Both the position numbers and the translations under genes were made by a program. A stretch of 64,000 bases of DNA from Owenia fusiformis. Taxonomy: Eukaryota; Annelida; Polychaeta; Sabellida; Oweniidae. The stretch covers positions 10,948,842 to 11,012,841 of the forward strand of contig CAIIXF020000011.1 of assembly GCA_903813345.2 (NCBI GenBank). The letters run 5' to 3'. Below, one piece after another: positions 45,889-64,000 of this stretch. Numbering within the stretch: the first letter of the stretch is position 1; each line of letters opens with the position of its first letter. Below the pieces are notes generated by a model. The model was not told the DNA's origin and did not search any database. It saw nothing but the letters and a program-made list of their open reading frames with translations.

Positions 45889-48800
45889 TTAATATTTACT
45901 TAAAATCTTATTTAAAAAGCTTTTTACTAAAGAGTCGAATAAAACACCATATTCGTGCCCCCCAAAGATGTATGCCTCATCTCCCAGTAACCATTTCAAT
46001 TTTGTGTCAGTTGGGGCGCTAAAGAATATCCCTGTTAAATGTATGGGAATTTTATCCTCAAGTATTTTATAAAATTTGGATCTTTCCCCTGCAAAATTAG
46101 AACAAAATAGTAATCTATGTTCTATATTCTCTTCTATATCAGAGCAAAAATCACAGAATGGGCTATTAACTTGTACATTTGCCCATTTATATGTTTCACC
46201 TTTAAGACCTAGTTTCCCGGTCCGAGCAAGAAATTTTAATCGTGCACTTGCAAAATCAAAATCATTTCTTAAATAGTACTGTAAACCTTTATGTTTAAGA
46301 TCTATAAGCTGTCTATACAGTGTCAAGGAAGACTTTCCATTCATTTCAGTTTGTATCTCAGAGTCGCATGTCTTCTGAATAGAAGGTTCATAATTTTCTA
46401 TCAAAGTATTTAAGTTATTGTCAATGCCTTTAAGGTCAATCAGTTTAAAGATATCATCTATGTGCTCGACATATTTCCAACTATTTGATTTGTTACATGC
46501 AAATCGTTCTTGCATTCTTGTTAGTAGTAATCTTATGAATGACCCCTGATCAAGAGTCTGTAAATGGAGAAAATATTGGATTTGTCGCTTGAGGACTATG
46601 TACTTAATTGGTGTCCAACCAAGTTCATTAATGATAGCAACATATGCAGGGGTACTTTTTATATTGAAAATACCCCTGGCCATGTCATATTGCATTGTCC
46701 TGAGTTTATCGAGGATGGTCTTGGTATTCGTAACCCAAACACCACAGCCATGTAACAGCCCCGAGAGGAATTTTGTTGTATAAAGCGTATTACCAAATTC
46801 AATACGCTTAGCATTTAAATGTTTGTTCAGTATAAATGTAATAAAGTTCTTCAGAGTCTTTGACTTTTGAATTTGTTGATCAATTATGTGGTAGTTATCT
46901 TTCAAAGATCGATCAATATGAATACCTAAATATTTATAGGTTTGGACTTCTTTTAAGTTGAGATCACCTAATCTCCATAACTTGTTCTTATCAATTTTCT
47001 TGCCTATAACCATGACTTTTGATTTTTTCTCACTAAACCTAAAACCATATTTAATAGCAAAATCATTAGTGACATTGAGCATCTTATTAAGATCATTTTC
47101 AGAATTGCCTAAGAGTACTATATCATCGGCCCACATGAGGCTAGGGAATTTTGAATTATTAAATGTAATACCTACATCAGATTTTAAAAGTTCATCTTGA
47201 AGGTCAGTCATGACGATTGAAAATAGAGTAGTTGATAAGGTACAACCCTGTTTGACTCCGCATTTTGTATTAAACCATTGGGTATTTCCATTATTATTAT
47301 TATTTTCGTTTTGCAAGCCATTGTTATTGTCGTTATCTATGAGGTTTTCATTACAATTATTAGATAATTTGACCTTGGTCCTTATTCCTCTGTACATTTC
47401 TCTTATGAGTCTCCAACATTTACCGCGGACACCTTTCTCCCATAATTTTATGAACATAAGGTCCCTGTCCATTACGTCAAAGGCCTTTGAAATGTCCAAA
47501 AAAGCCAAGTAGGTCTTTTGGTTTTTATCTTTCCTTAAACTGCACAGAGACTTAAGTTTGAATACATGATTTTCTAAACGTTGTTTGATTCTATACGCTC
47601 CTTGGAAGTCACCAAAAATATTTTTATCTTCACAGAAAGCCATCATTTGCTTGTTGATTATGGAGCAAAAAAGTTTAAATACATTAGAAGTAAGGGAAAT
47701 ACCTCGAAAATTATCTAACGAGCCATTTGCGCCACCTTTATGAAGTGGCTTTAATAAACCTTCTTTCCATTGTTCAGGGTATGATTCATGGGTCCTACAC
47801 ATTGTAAACAAATGGAGCAAAGTGTTGACAATAGTGGGGCCCCCATATTTCAAAAATTCATACGGTATAAGATCAGTGCCCACTGCTTTACCATTAGGCA
47901 GTTGCCTTAAATGGGCTGTTAGTATATCCTTGTCCAAAATAACTTGATCAAAGATATCAGAGTCATTTTCGTTTGGTGAACTGAGTTTAAATTCCATATT
48001 CGCCAGAATTTGGGAGTGTTTAATTTCATTTGCTGTCAAATCAGGCGATTTTTGATTTCTGTTTTTTAATCCCACTTTTGACCAATAATCTTTCATTAGA
48101 ATAGATACTTGTTTTGGATCATCAACAATTATGTCAGGGTGGAGAGGATGTTGGATTCTTATGGGTGTGTTATTATTACTGTTAAACATATTAAGGGTTC
48201 TCCAGTATGACCTTGAACTGGACGATTTTTTGGATGCATTCCTAGTCAAAATATTAATATGACGTTTGACCATTTTGTCTTTTATATAAACATGAACTCT
48301 TTCCTTTCTTATTTGATATATTTTCCATAGTTCATCGAAAGAATCAAGATCTGTAAGACCCGAGGCACGCCAGTATCTACAGAACTGGCTAACCTCCTTA
48401 CGGCTCTTGATTAGTTTTTTCAGTTCATCATCCCAAAAGCTTCTATACTTTTGCGAAATTTCAAAATGACCGATCACATTATTGCCAACATTGTGAACGC
48501 GTTCTCTCCAATCAGTCCACATTTCTTCAGGAGAGGAGAAATCTGTAGGATTCCAATGTTCAAATTCAGAAGAAAGTGTTGTTTTGAAGGCTTTCCAGTT
48601 TGTCTGGTCATTCATTTTCCAAAGCTTAGCATTGCAATCGAGATTTACTTTAGATTTTCTGGAGTGATTGGTATGTTTTACAAAAGCAAAGTTAATAAGA
48701 ATCATACAATGATCACTCCCAATAGAATATTCACATTCTTCATCAATATTCATTGATGTCATTTTATCATATAAACTTTGATTACATAAAACATAATCTA

Positions 48801-49548
48801 TAGTTGAAGTCTGACTTCCTCTAAACCAAGTATAAGAACCATTACATTTGCTTGAAAGGTTTAATATATTCATATCTGTTACTTCGCTAAGCATTTCAAT
48901 CAATTTCCCATTTGTACTAGCAATGCCATCTTTTGAGAATTGCTTTATTCTTCCATTGAAATCTCCCATTAAAATGATAAAGTCCCCAGATTCCTCTAGC
49001 GAGGCCACATTTGAAATAAGTTCATCTGTAAGTGAGTTACTCAGATCGGTATGCTTACCATCATTAGGATAGTATGCAATACCGATACTGAAAGTTTCAC
49101 CGTTAATTCTCAATCTTATCCAATATCTCTCAAAATCGTCTGACTTGGAATTTAATAGGTCATCATTCAAAATATTAATCTCATTGCTTGTCTCAATAAA
49201 AAAGCCCACACCACCTCCTTCACGTTTTACCCTATTTTTATATACCCATTCATGTTTATCACTTTTTACTATCAGTGACCGATTTTCATTGAAAAATGTT
49301 TCTGTTAAGCCCATTACTTTAATGTCATTATTTTCTAGCAAATATTTCAATTCACTTTGTTTAGCACGTCCTAAATTTTGCACATTATTAAAAGCAAATT
49401 TTAATTTTAAACATTCACCCTGAGAGCATTTCCGTTTGTACCTTCTATGTGGTCTATGTTTTATAGAAGTGACTTTATTTTGGCTTAAGGGGGGCGAGGC
49501 ATAACATTTCTGGATTTTGGGGGGTAAGGCTGACTCATTGCCGTACAT
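45889..49548 (-). CDS. LINE ORF2: endonuclease and reverse transcriptase
   Basis: 1219 residues, uninterrupted. An EEP/APE-type endonuclease occupies residues of about 45 to 290: FNNVQNLG, GLTETFF, ILMGDFNGRI, STIDYVL and SIGSDHC carry the catalytic Asn, Glu, Asp-Asn and Asp-His pairs. The reverse transcriptase lies at about 540 to 850: GKAVGTDLIPYEFLK, FRGISLTSNVFKLF, LAFLDISKAFDVMD, GVKQGCTLS and MWADDIVLLG, with Trp before the Ala-Asp-Asp. The C-terminus has CDFCSDIEENIEHRLLFC, a zf-RVT-like site. It nicks target DNA and copies the element RNA there. An Asn-rich run near residues 760-780 looks like a recent trinucleotide expansion. The clade is not assigned. Confidence 0.88.
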   Translation of the reverse strand: MYGNESALPPKIQKCYASPPLSQNKVTSIKHRPHRRYKRKCSQGECLKLKFAFNNVQNLGRAKQSELKYLLENNDIKVMGLTETFFNENRSLIVKSDKHEWVYKNRVKREGGGVGFFIETSNEINILNDDLLNSKSDDFERYWIRLRINGETFSIGIAYYPNDGKHTDLSNSLTDELISNVASLEESGDFIILMGDFNGRIKQFSKDGIASTNGKLIEMLSEVTDMNILNLSSKCNGSYTWFRGSQTSTIDYVLCNQSLYDKMTSMNIDEECEYSIGSDHCMILINFAFVKHTNHSRKSKVNLDCNAKLWKMNDQTNWKAFKTTLSSEFEHWNPTDFSSPEEMWTDWRERVHNVGNNVIGHFEISQKYRSFWDDELKKLIKSRKEVSQFCRYWRASGLTDLDSFDELWKIYQIRKERVHVYIKDKMVKRHINILTRNASKKSSSSRSYWRTLNMFNSNNNTPIRIQHPLHPDIIVDDPKQVSILMKDYWSKVGLKNRNQKSPDLTANEIKHSQILANMEFKLSSPNENDSDIFDQVILDKDILTAHLRQLPNGKAVGTDLIPYEFLKYGGPTIVNTLLHLFTMCRTHESYPEQWKEGLLKPLHKGGANGSLDNFRGISLTSNVFKLFCSIINKQMMAFCEDKNIFGDFQGAYRIKQRLENHVFKLKSLCSLRKDKNQKTYLAFLDISKAFDVMDRDLMFIKLWEKGVRGKCWRLIREMYRGIRTKVKLSNNCNENLIDNDNNNGLQNENNNNNGNTQWFNTKCGVKQGCTLSTTLFSIVMTDLQDELLKSDVGITFNNSKFPSLMWADDIVLLGNSENDLNKMLNVTNDFAIKYGFRFSEKKSKVMVIGKKIDKNKLWRLGDLNLKEVQTYKYLGIHIDRSLKDNYHIIDQQIQKSKTLKNFITFILNKHLNAKRIEFGNTLYTTKFLSGLLHGCGVWVTNTKTILDKLRTMQYDMARGIFNIKSTPAYVAIINELGWTPIKYIVLKRQIQYFLHLQTLDQGSFIRLLLTRMQERFACNKSNSWKYVEHIDDIFKLIDLKGIDNNLNTLIENYEPSIQKTCDSEIQTEMNGKSSLTLYRQLIDLKHKGLQYYLRNDFDFASARLKFLARTGKLGLKGETYKWANVQVNSPFCDFCSDIEENIEHRLLFCSNFAGERSKFYKILEDKIPIHLTGIFFSAPTDTKLKWLLGDEAYIFGGHEYGVLFDSLVKSFLNKILSKY

Positions 49549-51096
49549 CTAATAATGCTCAAGAACAGCAAATCTATTCCTAAAGTTATTATTGCCATGT
49601 CCATAGTCCTTAATGTAATGACCATCATAATCATGGGTCATTGGTGGAGCACGCTCATTGGCAATTCTGGTATTTGCAAATTGTCTGGTCATTAATGGTA
49701 GAACCTCAGACTTGGGGCACCTGGAGGATTTGTGTCCCAATTCCCGACAGGAATGGCACCGCACTGTGTTAGGATGCCAACACGAGGGAGATAAATGACC
49801 CGGCTCGCCACATTTCAAGCACACAAGATTGTCCCTTGATGAAGTAATAAAGTGGCATTCTTGCTGTGGGGTATAAGTCTGCTTCGATCTCGGTTTACGT
49901 GTGTTATTATAACCGGATTGTCTGGGCATATCACTTTGGGGGTGCATCACTGGACTTATTGAATCATTGGGCTGGTGTTGCTGTGTTTGGCGCTTATTCT
50001 GTGGCTGCTGCTGTGATTTTTTCTGCAGAGGGTCAAACCTTTTATTCTTGGGTAGGGTGACATCATCACAACTGCTTTTGAGTTTGAGGTTTTTGGCCAG
50101 GCTATTGGTGCCTGCAAAACTAAGGTGGACTTTGTCGGCACATATATATCCAGTGTTGATTGACTCATCCTTGAGCCGAAAGTTGATATCATTGTCATTG
50201 AAAATTACATCTTCATCTTGGCAATGGCAAAGGAGGAAACCATTGAGTTGGTCAATGCGCTCCTGGGTTTGAGTAGCACCTATGCGCGGTGTTTGGCTAG
50301 AAACAGTGACAGAACTGGAACACTGTTTTGCTGTACGGATTAGGAGGGTATAATCTTCTGATATTAGCTTGACGTCTTCTCTCTCAGAACAATCATTACT
50401 TCCCACCTGCAGGTATATATGGTCAAACTTCCTCTTCATGGTAAGTAGTTTCTTGTGAATGTCAGATATCTTTCCTCCTCGTATGCATATAACTTCCGTA
50501 TTGTTCAGTTTGGCTTCATCAATGTCACGAACTATTGATGATCCTATAAGAAGGGATTTCACATTGTCATTTGGGGGTGAAACTGTCTTATTTACAAGTT
50601 GTTTTCTCAAAGTGGCGACTTCCTTGTGGAGCTCTTCATTGTCAGCTGTTTTACGTGACAGCTGCTTTACCAGGTCTGCATTAGTTTTATTAATGTCTTT
50701 CAGATGTTTAATATCCTCAGACATGTCCCTCAGCATTGTCATTATGGTTATAAGATCAACCGGGTGTGTCAGAGCAGGATTTGATTGAGCGGGTTTAGTC
50801 CTAACAGGTTGGGACTTAATTGTTCTTGGGCGCCCTCTCTTGGGTTTGGATGTCACAAGTCTAGAAGCAGTGAGAGGGGTCTTGAGGGTTTTGAGCTTGG
50901 TTGTGCGGCCTGATCGTCTGGTAGGATGAGGAGTGGCTAGCTCTGTATTGTCCAGATTGTCAACATCTTGGGATTGGCCCTGACTACTTTGAGACAACCC
51001 CTGAATGCCAGCTAAACCAATTTGGGTTTCTGTGGAAGTATCCAAGTCTGTATCAGAGTAACTGCCTAACAATTGGCTAACAGTTCCAGTTTCCAT
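49549..51096 (-). CDS. LINE ORF1: SGNH-esterase-like and CCHC zinc-knuckle protein
   Basis: 515 residues. The N-terminal 110 residues are Ser/Thr/Pro- and Lys/Arg-rich with an AT-hook-like KPKRGRPRT. Residues of about 115 to 170 form a heptad-rich coiled coil. Next comes a SGNH-hydrolase-like region with LIGSSIVRDI (block I, Ser in place of Asp), RGGKISDI (block II Gly), QVGSNDC (block III) and DKVHLSFAGT (the Asp and His of block V). After a Gln-rich linker there are two zinc knuckles, CLKCGEPGHLSPSC and CHSCRELGHKSSRC, each C-x2-C-x4-H-x4-C. ORF1 proteins bind the element RNA; the esterase-like domain is known from some non-LTR groups. The stop TAG is followed at once, in the same frame, by the ORF2 ATG. 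Confidence 0.85.
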   Translation of the reverse strand: METGTVSQLLGSYSDTDLDTSTETQIGLAGIQGLSQSSQGQSQDVDNLDNTELATPHPTRRSGRTTKLKTLKTPLTASRLVTSKPKRGRPRTIKSQPVRTKPAQSNPALTHPVDLITIMTMLRDMSEDIKHLKDINKTNADLVKQLSRKTADNEELHKEVATLRKQLVNKTVSPPNDNVKSLLIGSSIVRDIDEAKLNNTEVICIRGGKISDIHKKLLTMKRKFDHIYLQVGSNDCSEREDVKLISEDYTLLIRTAKQCSSSVTVSSQTPRIGATQTQERIDQLNGFLLCHCQDEDVIFNDNDINFRLKDESINTGYICADKVHLSFAGTNSLAKNLKLKSSCDDVTLPKNKRFDPLQKKSQQQPQNKRQTQQHQPNDSISPVMHPQSDMPRQSGYNNTRKPRSKQTYTPQQECHFITSSRDNLVCLKCGEPGHLSPSCWHPNTVRCHSCRELGHKSSRCPKSEVLPLMTRQFANTRIANERAPPMTHDYDGHYIKDYGHGNNNFRNRFAVLEHY

Positions 51097-51668
51097 GGTT
51101 TAAAACTATTCCAAGTCTGCCAATTATTCTATCAGGCCTAACTATAAGTCTATCAGGCTAATACGATGGTAGCACCTTACTACAGTCTGTAACCTAAATT
51201 GGCTGTCTTAGCTCCTTGGTTAGCACCAACTGTTTAAAATGTTCAATAATTCAAACAAAGAACATATGGTTTTCCTCCAAATTTCTCTTCAAATATTGAT
51301 TTTTGTAAATATAAAGTTCCAGATTCTTTATCCTGAATCCTTCACGAATATGTACATATGTATTAATCCAGTCTAGCTATATTATATCCACCATAAATAC
51401 TTCAAATATGCAGAGAGAAATTATTGTGACTTGTGACTTCTGACTTCTGCAATCTGTCAGAATATGTCAGAAACAAGAAAAAATGCAGACCAGGCTCAGT
51501 TTAAATGCTTTAAACATGAAGGAATGATTATTTCTTTTTTAGGTACATGTCTTACTGCTAACTTCTGATGGGAAGGTTTGACTGCTAATGAGAATAATGA
51601 AGCATTTGTTGAGAAGCTACAGATTTAACCTCATTATTTCAGGAAGGTACAGTATATGAATTAAAATA

Positions 51669-52814
51669 CAGGGTGTCAAATAAGTCCCGTCCCCCTGCTA
51701 CAGCTAGAACCTTAATAGATGGCACCTAGTGTGATATACCATTGGAAAGATCATACAAAGTTATGTTAACTCACCAACTCTCAAGTATTTTGGATGAACT
51801 TCACCAATATTTTTATGATGTCTCTTATAGTTAGCATACCCTCCTTTAAGCAGCTTTTTTGCGTCAAAAAGTTAATATTTTTCGCATTCCACTTCTTACA
51901 AAAATATTTTCACCACTTACCTTGCTCCTCTATTTTCTACACATCTTCCCCTATCCAGAAATTGGTTAAATGCATTGCCATATACATATGTAGTCATCTT
52001 TAGATCCTTTGACTTTTCTTATACCCGATTCTGAAATTCCTGCCAAATACGCCAAATTGCCATATTTCTAGGCCTATGGTCACCTCAATTGATACACTGT
52101 AAAACTTTGTGAGATTGATTGACATGTGTCAGATATATGCTAATCAACTTAACTTTGGAAGACCTTTCCAATGACATGGGCGTAGCCAGGGGGGGTGCGA
52201 TGGGTGCGATCGCACCCCCCCCCATAACCTTTGAAAATATGACCATTGGATAGAGGTAGAAAAGAGCTTTAAAATGCTTTTTATTTGAAGCTTCTAGCTC
52301 AATTTTGAAGGAAGTTGCATCAATTTTTGTAAAATTCAAAAGAAATCTTAATTTTTTGTGTTGCTTATGGCAAAATCGCACCCCCCCCTGACCGAAAACT
52401 GAAAAATTTTCGGCGATCGCACCCCCCCTGACTGAAAGCTGGCTACGCCCCTGAATGATACATGGGCGTAGCCAGGGGGGGTGCGATGGGTGCGATCGCA
52501 CCCCCCCCATAACCTTTGAAAATATGACCATTGGATAGAGGTAGAAAAGAGCTTTAAAATGCTTTTTATTTGAAGCTTCTAGCTCAATTTTGAAGGAAGT
52601 TGCATCAATTTTTGTAAAATTCAAAAGAAATCTTAATTTTTTGTGTTGCTTATGGCAAAATCGCACCCCCCCCTGACCGAAAACTGAAAAATTTTCGGCG
52701 ATCGCACCCCCCCTGACTGAAAGCTGGCTACGCCCCTGAATGATATATCACACTTGGTACCATATATCTTGGTTTTGGCTGTAGAGGGGAGGACGGGACT
52801 TATTTGACACCCTG
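51669..52814. mobile_element. Tc1/mariner-like non-autonomous element
   Basis: Inverted ends CAGGGTGTCAAATAAGTCCC (about 27 bp, with looser similarity to about 75 bp), flanked by TA on both sides (51667-51668, 52815-52816). There is no transposase. It contains a tandem pair of another inverted-repeat element. Its end differs from, but starts like, those of the elements at 6810 and 18700. Confidence 0.85.
52176..52739. mobile_element. Tandem pair of a 278-bp inverted-repeat element
   Basis: Two almost identical copies start 286 bp apart (GGGCGTAGCC at 52178 and 52464) and end at 52453 and 52739. Each starts GGGCGTAGCCAGGGGG and ends AGCTGGCTACGCCCCTG, with inner ATCGCACCCCCC blocks. Frames across the pair are chance products. 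Confidence 0.85.
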
Positions 52815-52835
52815 TAAATGGAAATCATTATGCAC

Positions 52836-54073
52836 CATTCAAAAGTTTGGTGAGACCCCCCACGCAGGCATGGGTGGGGAGTTTGACAAAAAAAAATTTG
52901 GCCTGTCTAATCCCCTTCCCCGGGGCCAAATAAATGTGTCAATTTCCCTACCCTAGGAGCAATGAATCTGGTCAAATATCAGTGACCCCCGGGTCCTTCC
53001 ACCATTTGAAATCTATTTTTAAACATCAGATTTTCTTGTTGGTAGAATGATGCTCGTAAATGTTGAGGGATATACACGTGCGCAGTACTTTGTTTATGTC
53101 AATATTTTAATTAGAGACACCATATATGGTCATACGATTCTTCGCGGAAACATGCTACAATTAATTTATGAATGAAATGTCTGCTTACTATTTACATATA
53201 ACCAATAGAGAAACAGCTTTTTAAATGACGCAATTACCTGCAAAATTAAAAGCCGATGAGAATACAGTCCATTTTATGACGACGTTTTCGCAAATTGCAG
53301 GAACGTTTTGACAAAATGAGCTGAGAACATGGTTTTACTCTTGGTTTGTATCTGTTCATACCTGTATGAATGATCATTTTTTGTCGATTGGGCGGGCGGA
53401 TTGTTGCGTTTGGTGGGTACAAATCGGGAACAAATCCACATCGTAGTAATTTTCGAAAGGTCTCTTGTAATTTATGCAATGACGTATTTTAAGAAATTGG
53501 CTTTTTATTATTACTTTTATAGGTTACCTCTCTCCGTATTATTCATCTATATCAAGGCGATATTAATTAAATTAAAATTCCTTCGAACGTACCTTTTTTC
53601 CAAAAATAATTTTAAATTAAATTTATCATCTATATTAAATCAATTAAATTGACGAGCTTATGAATATAAGTTGAAAGCGGAAGTGTATTTTTCCGAAGGG
53701 AGGGCGAAAACAAGCTTGACAAACCAATAATTATTGCTCGGTGTGCTTGGTATTCTAGAATTCCTCTCTTCAGCGGTTATTCTTGGCGATTCCACCCCTA
53801 AAACTTTACCTGACGTGTAGATGAGTTATTTTTTTCTGTTCCCGATATGAGCAATCATTAGTTCACTGAATATACCGATCATTTGCAAATTCCGAGAATC
53901 CTTAAGTGTATACTGGACGAAACAGATTCAGTCAAATATCCCCATTCCCAGGCACATGTAAATCAAATTCCCCACTGGCGACAATCTTCCTCAAATTCCT
54001 ATCCCTGGGGGCAATATTGTGGATCAAATTCCTTACCCTCCCCGCATGGGGGGTCTCACGCAAACTTTTGAAT
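52836..54073. mobile_element. TIR element of about 1.24 kb
   Basis: The left end ATTCAAAAGTTTGGTGAGAC, with CCCCCCACGC after it, is inverted at the right end (GCATGGGGGGTCTCACGC, AAACTTTTGAAT). Subterminal regions share AAATTCC/GGCAAT words. No transposase frame was recognised. Confidence 0.75.
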
Positions 54074-54092
54074 GTTGCATTAATGACACCAT

Positions 54093-54248
54093 TTTGTGAT
54101 CAAGAGCCAATCAAAATTCCCCCAATCAACATCCTTAAAGCTGATTTTTGAAGAATGAATTTACAGAATCAATAAGAGTTTACTGAAATAAGCCAGGATG
54201 GTTTCTGTAGTTTAAAAAGCCCATGTGGTCTCTTGATCACAAAAGTTG
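54093..54248. repeat. Small inverted-repeat element
   Basis: TTTTGTGATCAAGAGCC on the left and GG(T)CTCTTGATCACAAAA on the right are inverted over about 17 bp. No coding capacity. Confidence 0.55.
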
Positions 54249-54560
54249 AATATCAAATTGCAAGGACGTATTCCCTCTGTGATGTGATTTTAAGTAAACT
54301 GCTTGTGAAAAAAGTTACTGTAAATATCATTAAAAAAGGAAAAACAATTAAGTAATGATATGACAGGCATGATAAAGAAATGTTAAGTGAAACCATAGAA
54401 AAACAGACTTGTAATTCTGAAGTAGTGTAGACATATTGCATTTCTCAGTTTGTATCCTACAGGCCTTTTTAAATTAAAATGTAAAACTATACAGCAAGGA
54501 CATAAATGTACCGCTGTAGAAGTACACAAATCCTCATTTTACTCATTGATGTCTTTGTAG

Positions 54561-64000
<9,440 letters not shown>

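Larger units (their letters stand above)
45726..51650 (-). mobile_element. Apparently intact two-ORF LINE
   Basis: The 3' end is marked by TAAA-type tail repeats (plus strand TTTATTTATT at 45727-45751), followed by ORF2 (45889-49548) and ORF1 (49549-51096). The right limit is uncertain; it cannot pass the Tc1-like element at 51669. No target duplication was found because the 5' end is undefined. Both frames are open over full length, so this copy is young. Confidence 0.8.

Noticed and set aside
48451-48756. Plus-strand frames across 46-51 kb
   Set aside because: Antisense shadows of the LINE ORFs.
52085-52666. 193-codon minus-strand frame
   Set aside because: It spans the two tandem copies of an inverted-repeat element; the repeated protein sequence mirrors the DNA duplication.

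Overview
The window is nuclear DNA from an animal. It is AT-rich, its genes are split by GT-AG introns, and it is crowded with retrotransposons, DNA transposons, MITEs and minisatellites. A gene with mucin-like, EGF-like and FN3 exons, a RING-NHL gene, and the repeat style suggest a marine invertebrate (hemichordate, other deuterostome or lophotrochozoan). The species cannot be fixed from this sequence alone.

Gene 1 lies on the minus strand, from about 43.6 kb down past the left edge. It encodes a secreted or membrane-anchored extracellular protein. In order the exons are: a 20-codon signal-peptide exon (43516-43575); a 567-codon Ser/Thr-rich mucin-like exon with 27-residue repeats (25596-27296); a tandem series of six-cysteine EGF/EB-like exons (24.6 to 14.8 kb, 13 seen, two broken); then at least six FN3 exons (9.7 to 1.2 kb). 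All junctions between repeated domains are phase 1, so exons can be duplicated without frame damage. Five EGF units sit at an exact 285-bp period and four FN3 units at about 0.7 kb. The C-terminus is off the left edge.

From 43.6 to 54.5 kb there is almost only mobile DNA: two hAT-type MITEs with perfect 8-bp target duplications, an apparently intact two-ORF LINE whose ORF1 stop abuts the ORF2 ATG in frame, a TA-flanked Tc1/mariner-like element holding a tandem pair of another repeat, and a further TIR element.

Gene 2 lies on the plus strand from 54561 off the right edge. It is mitochondrial isoleucyl-tRNA synthetase (IARS2), with nine exons visible including the HIGH-motif exon. Two of its exon edges have become minisatellites. 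The exon ending at 61371 runs into about 16 copies of a 32-bp unit carrying its own splice donor. The exon starting at 62556 is repeated as at least 16 copies of a 91-bp unit, each with a splice acceptor. An intronless RING-NHL gene (58558-59667, minus) sits inside an IARS2 intron.

Introns of gene 1 hold the other notable structures: a Tc1/mariner-like element with long TIRs carrying a CR1/Jockey-like LINE that is itself split by a TA-flanked MITE; an 0.85-kb near-perfect palindrome; a 4-kb array of 72/75-bp units that stays open in frame on the minus strand; and a 46-bp array split by an L1/Tx1-like LINE with an 11-bp target duplication. No CRISPR array or prokaryotic feature is present.
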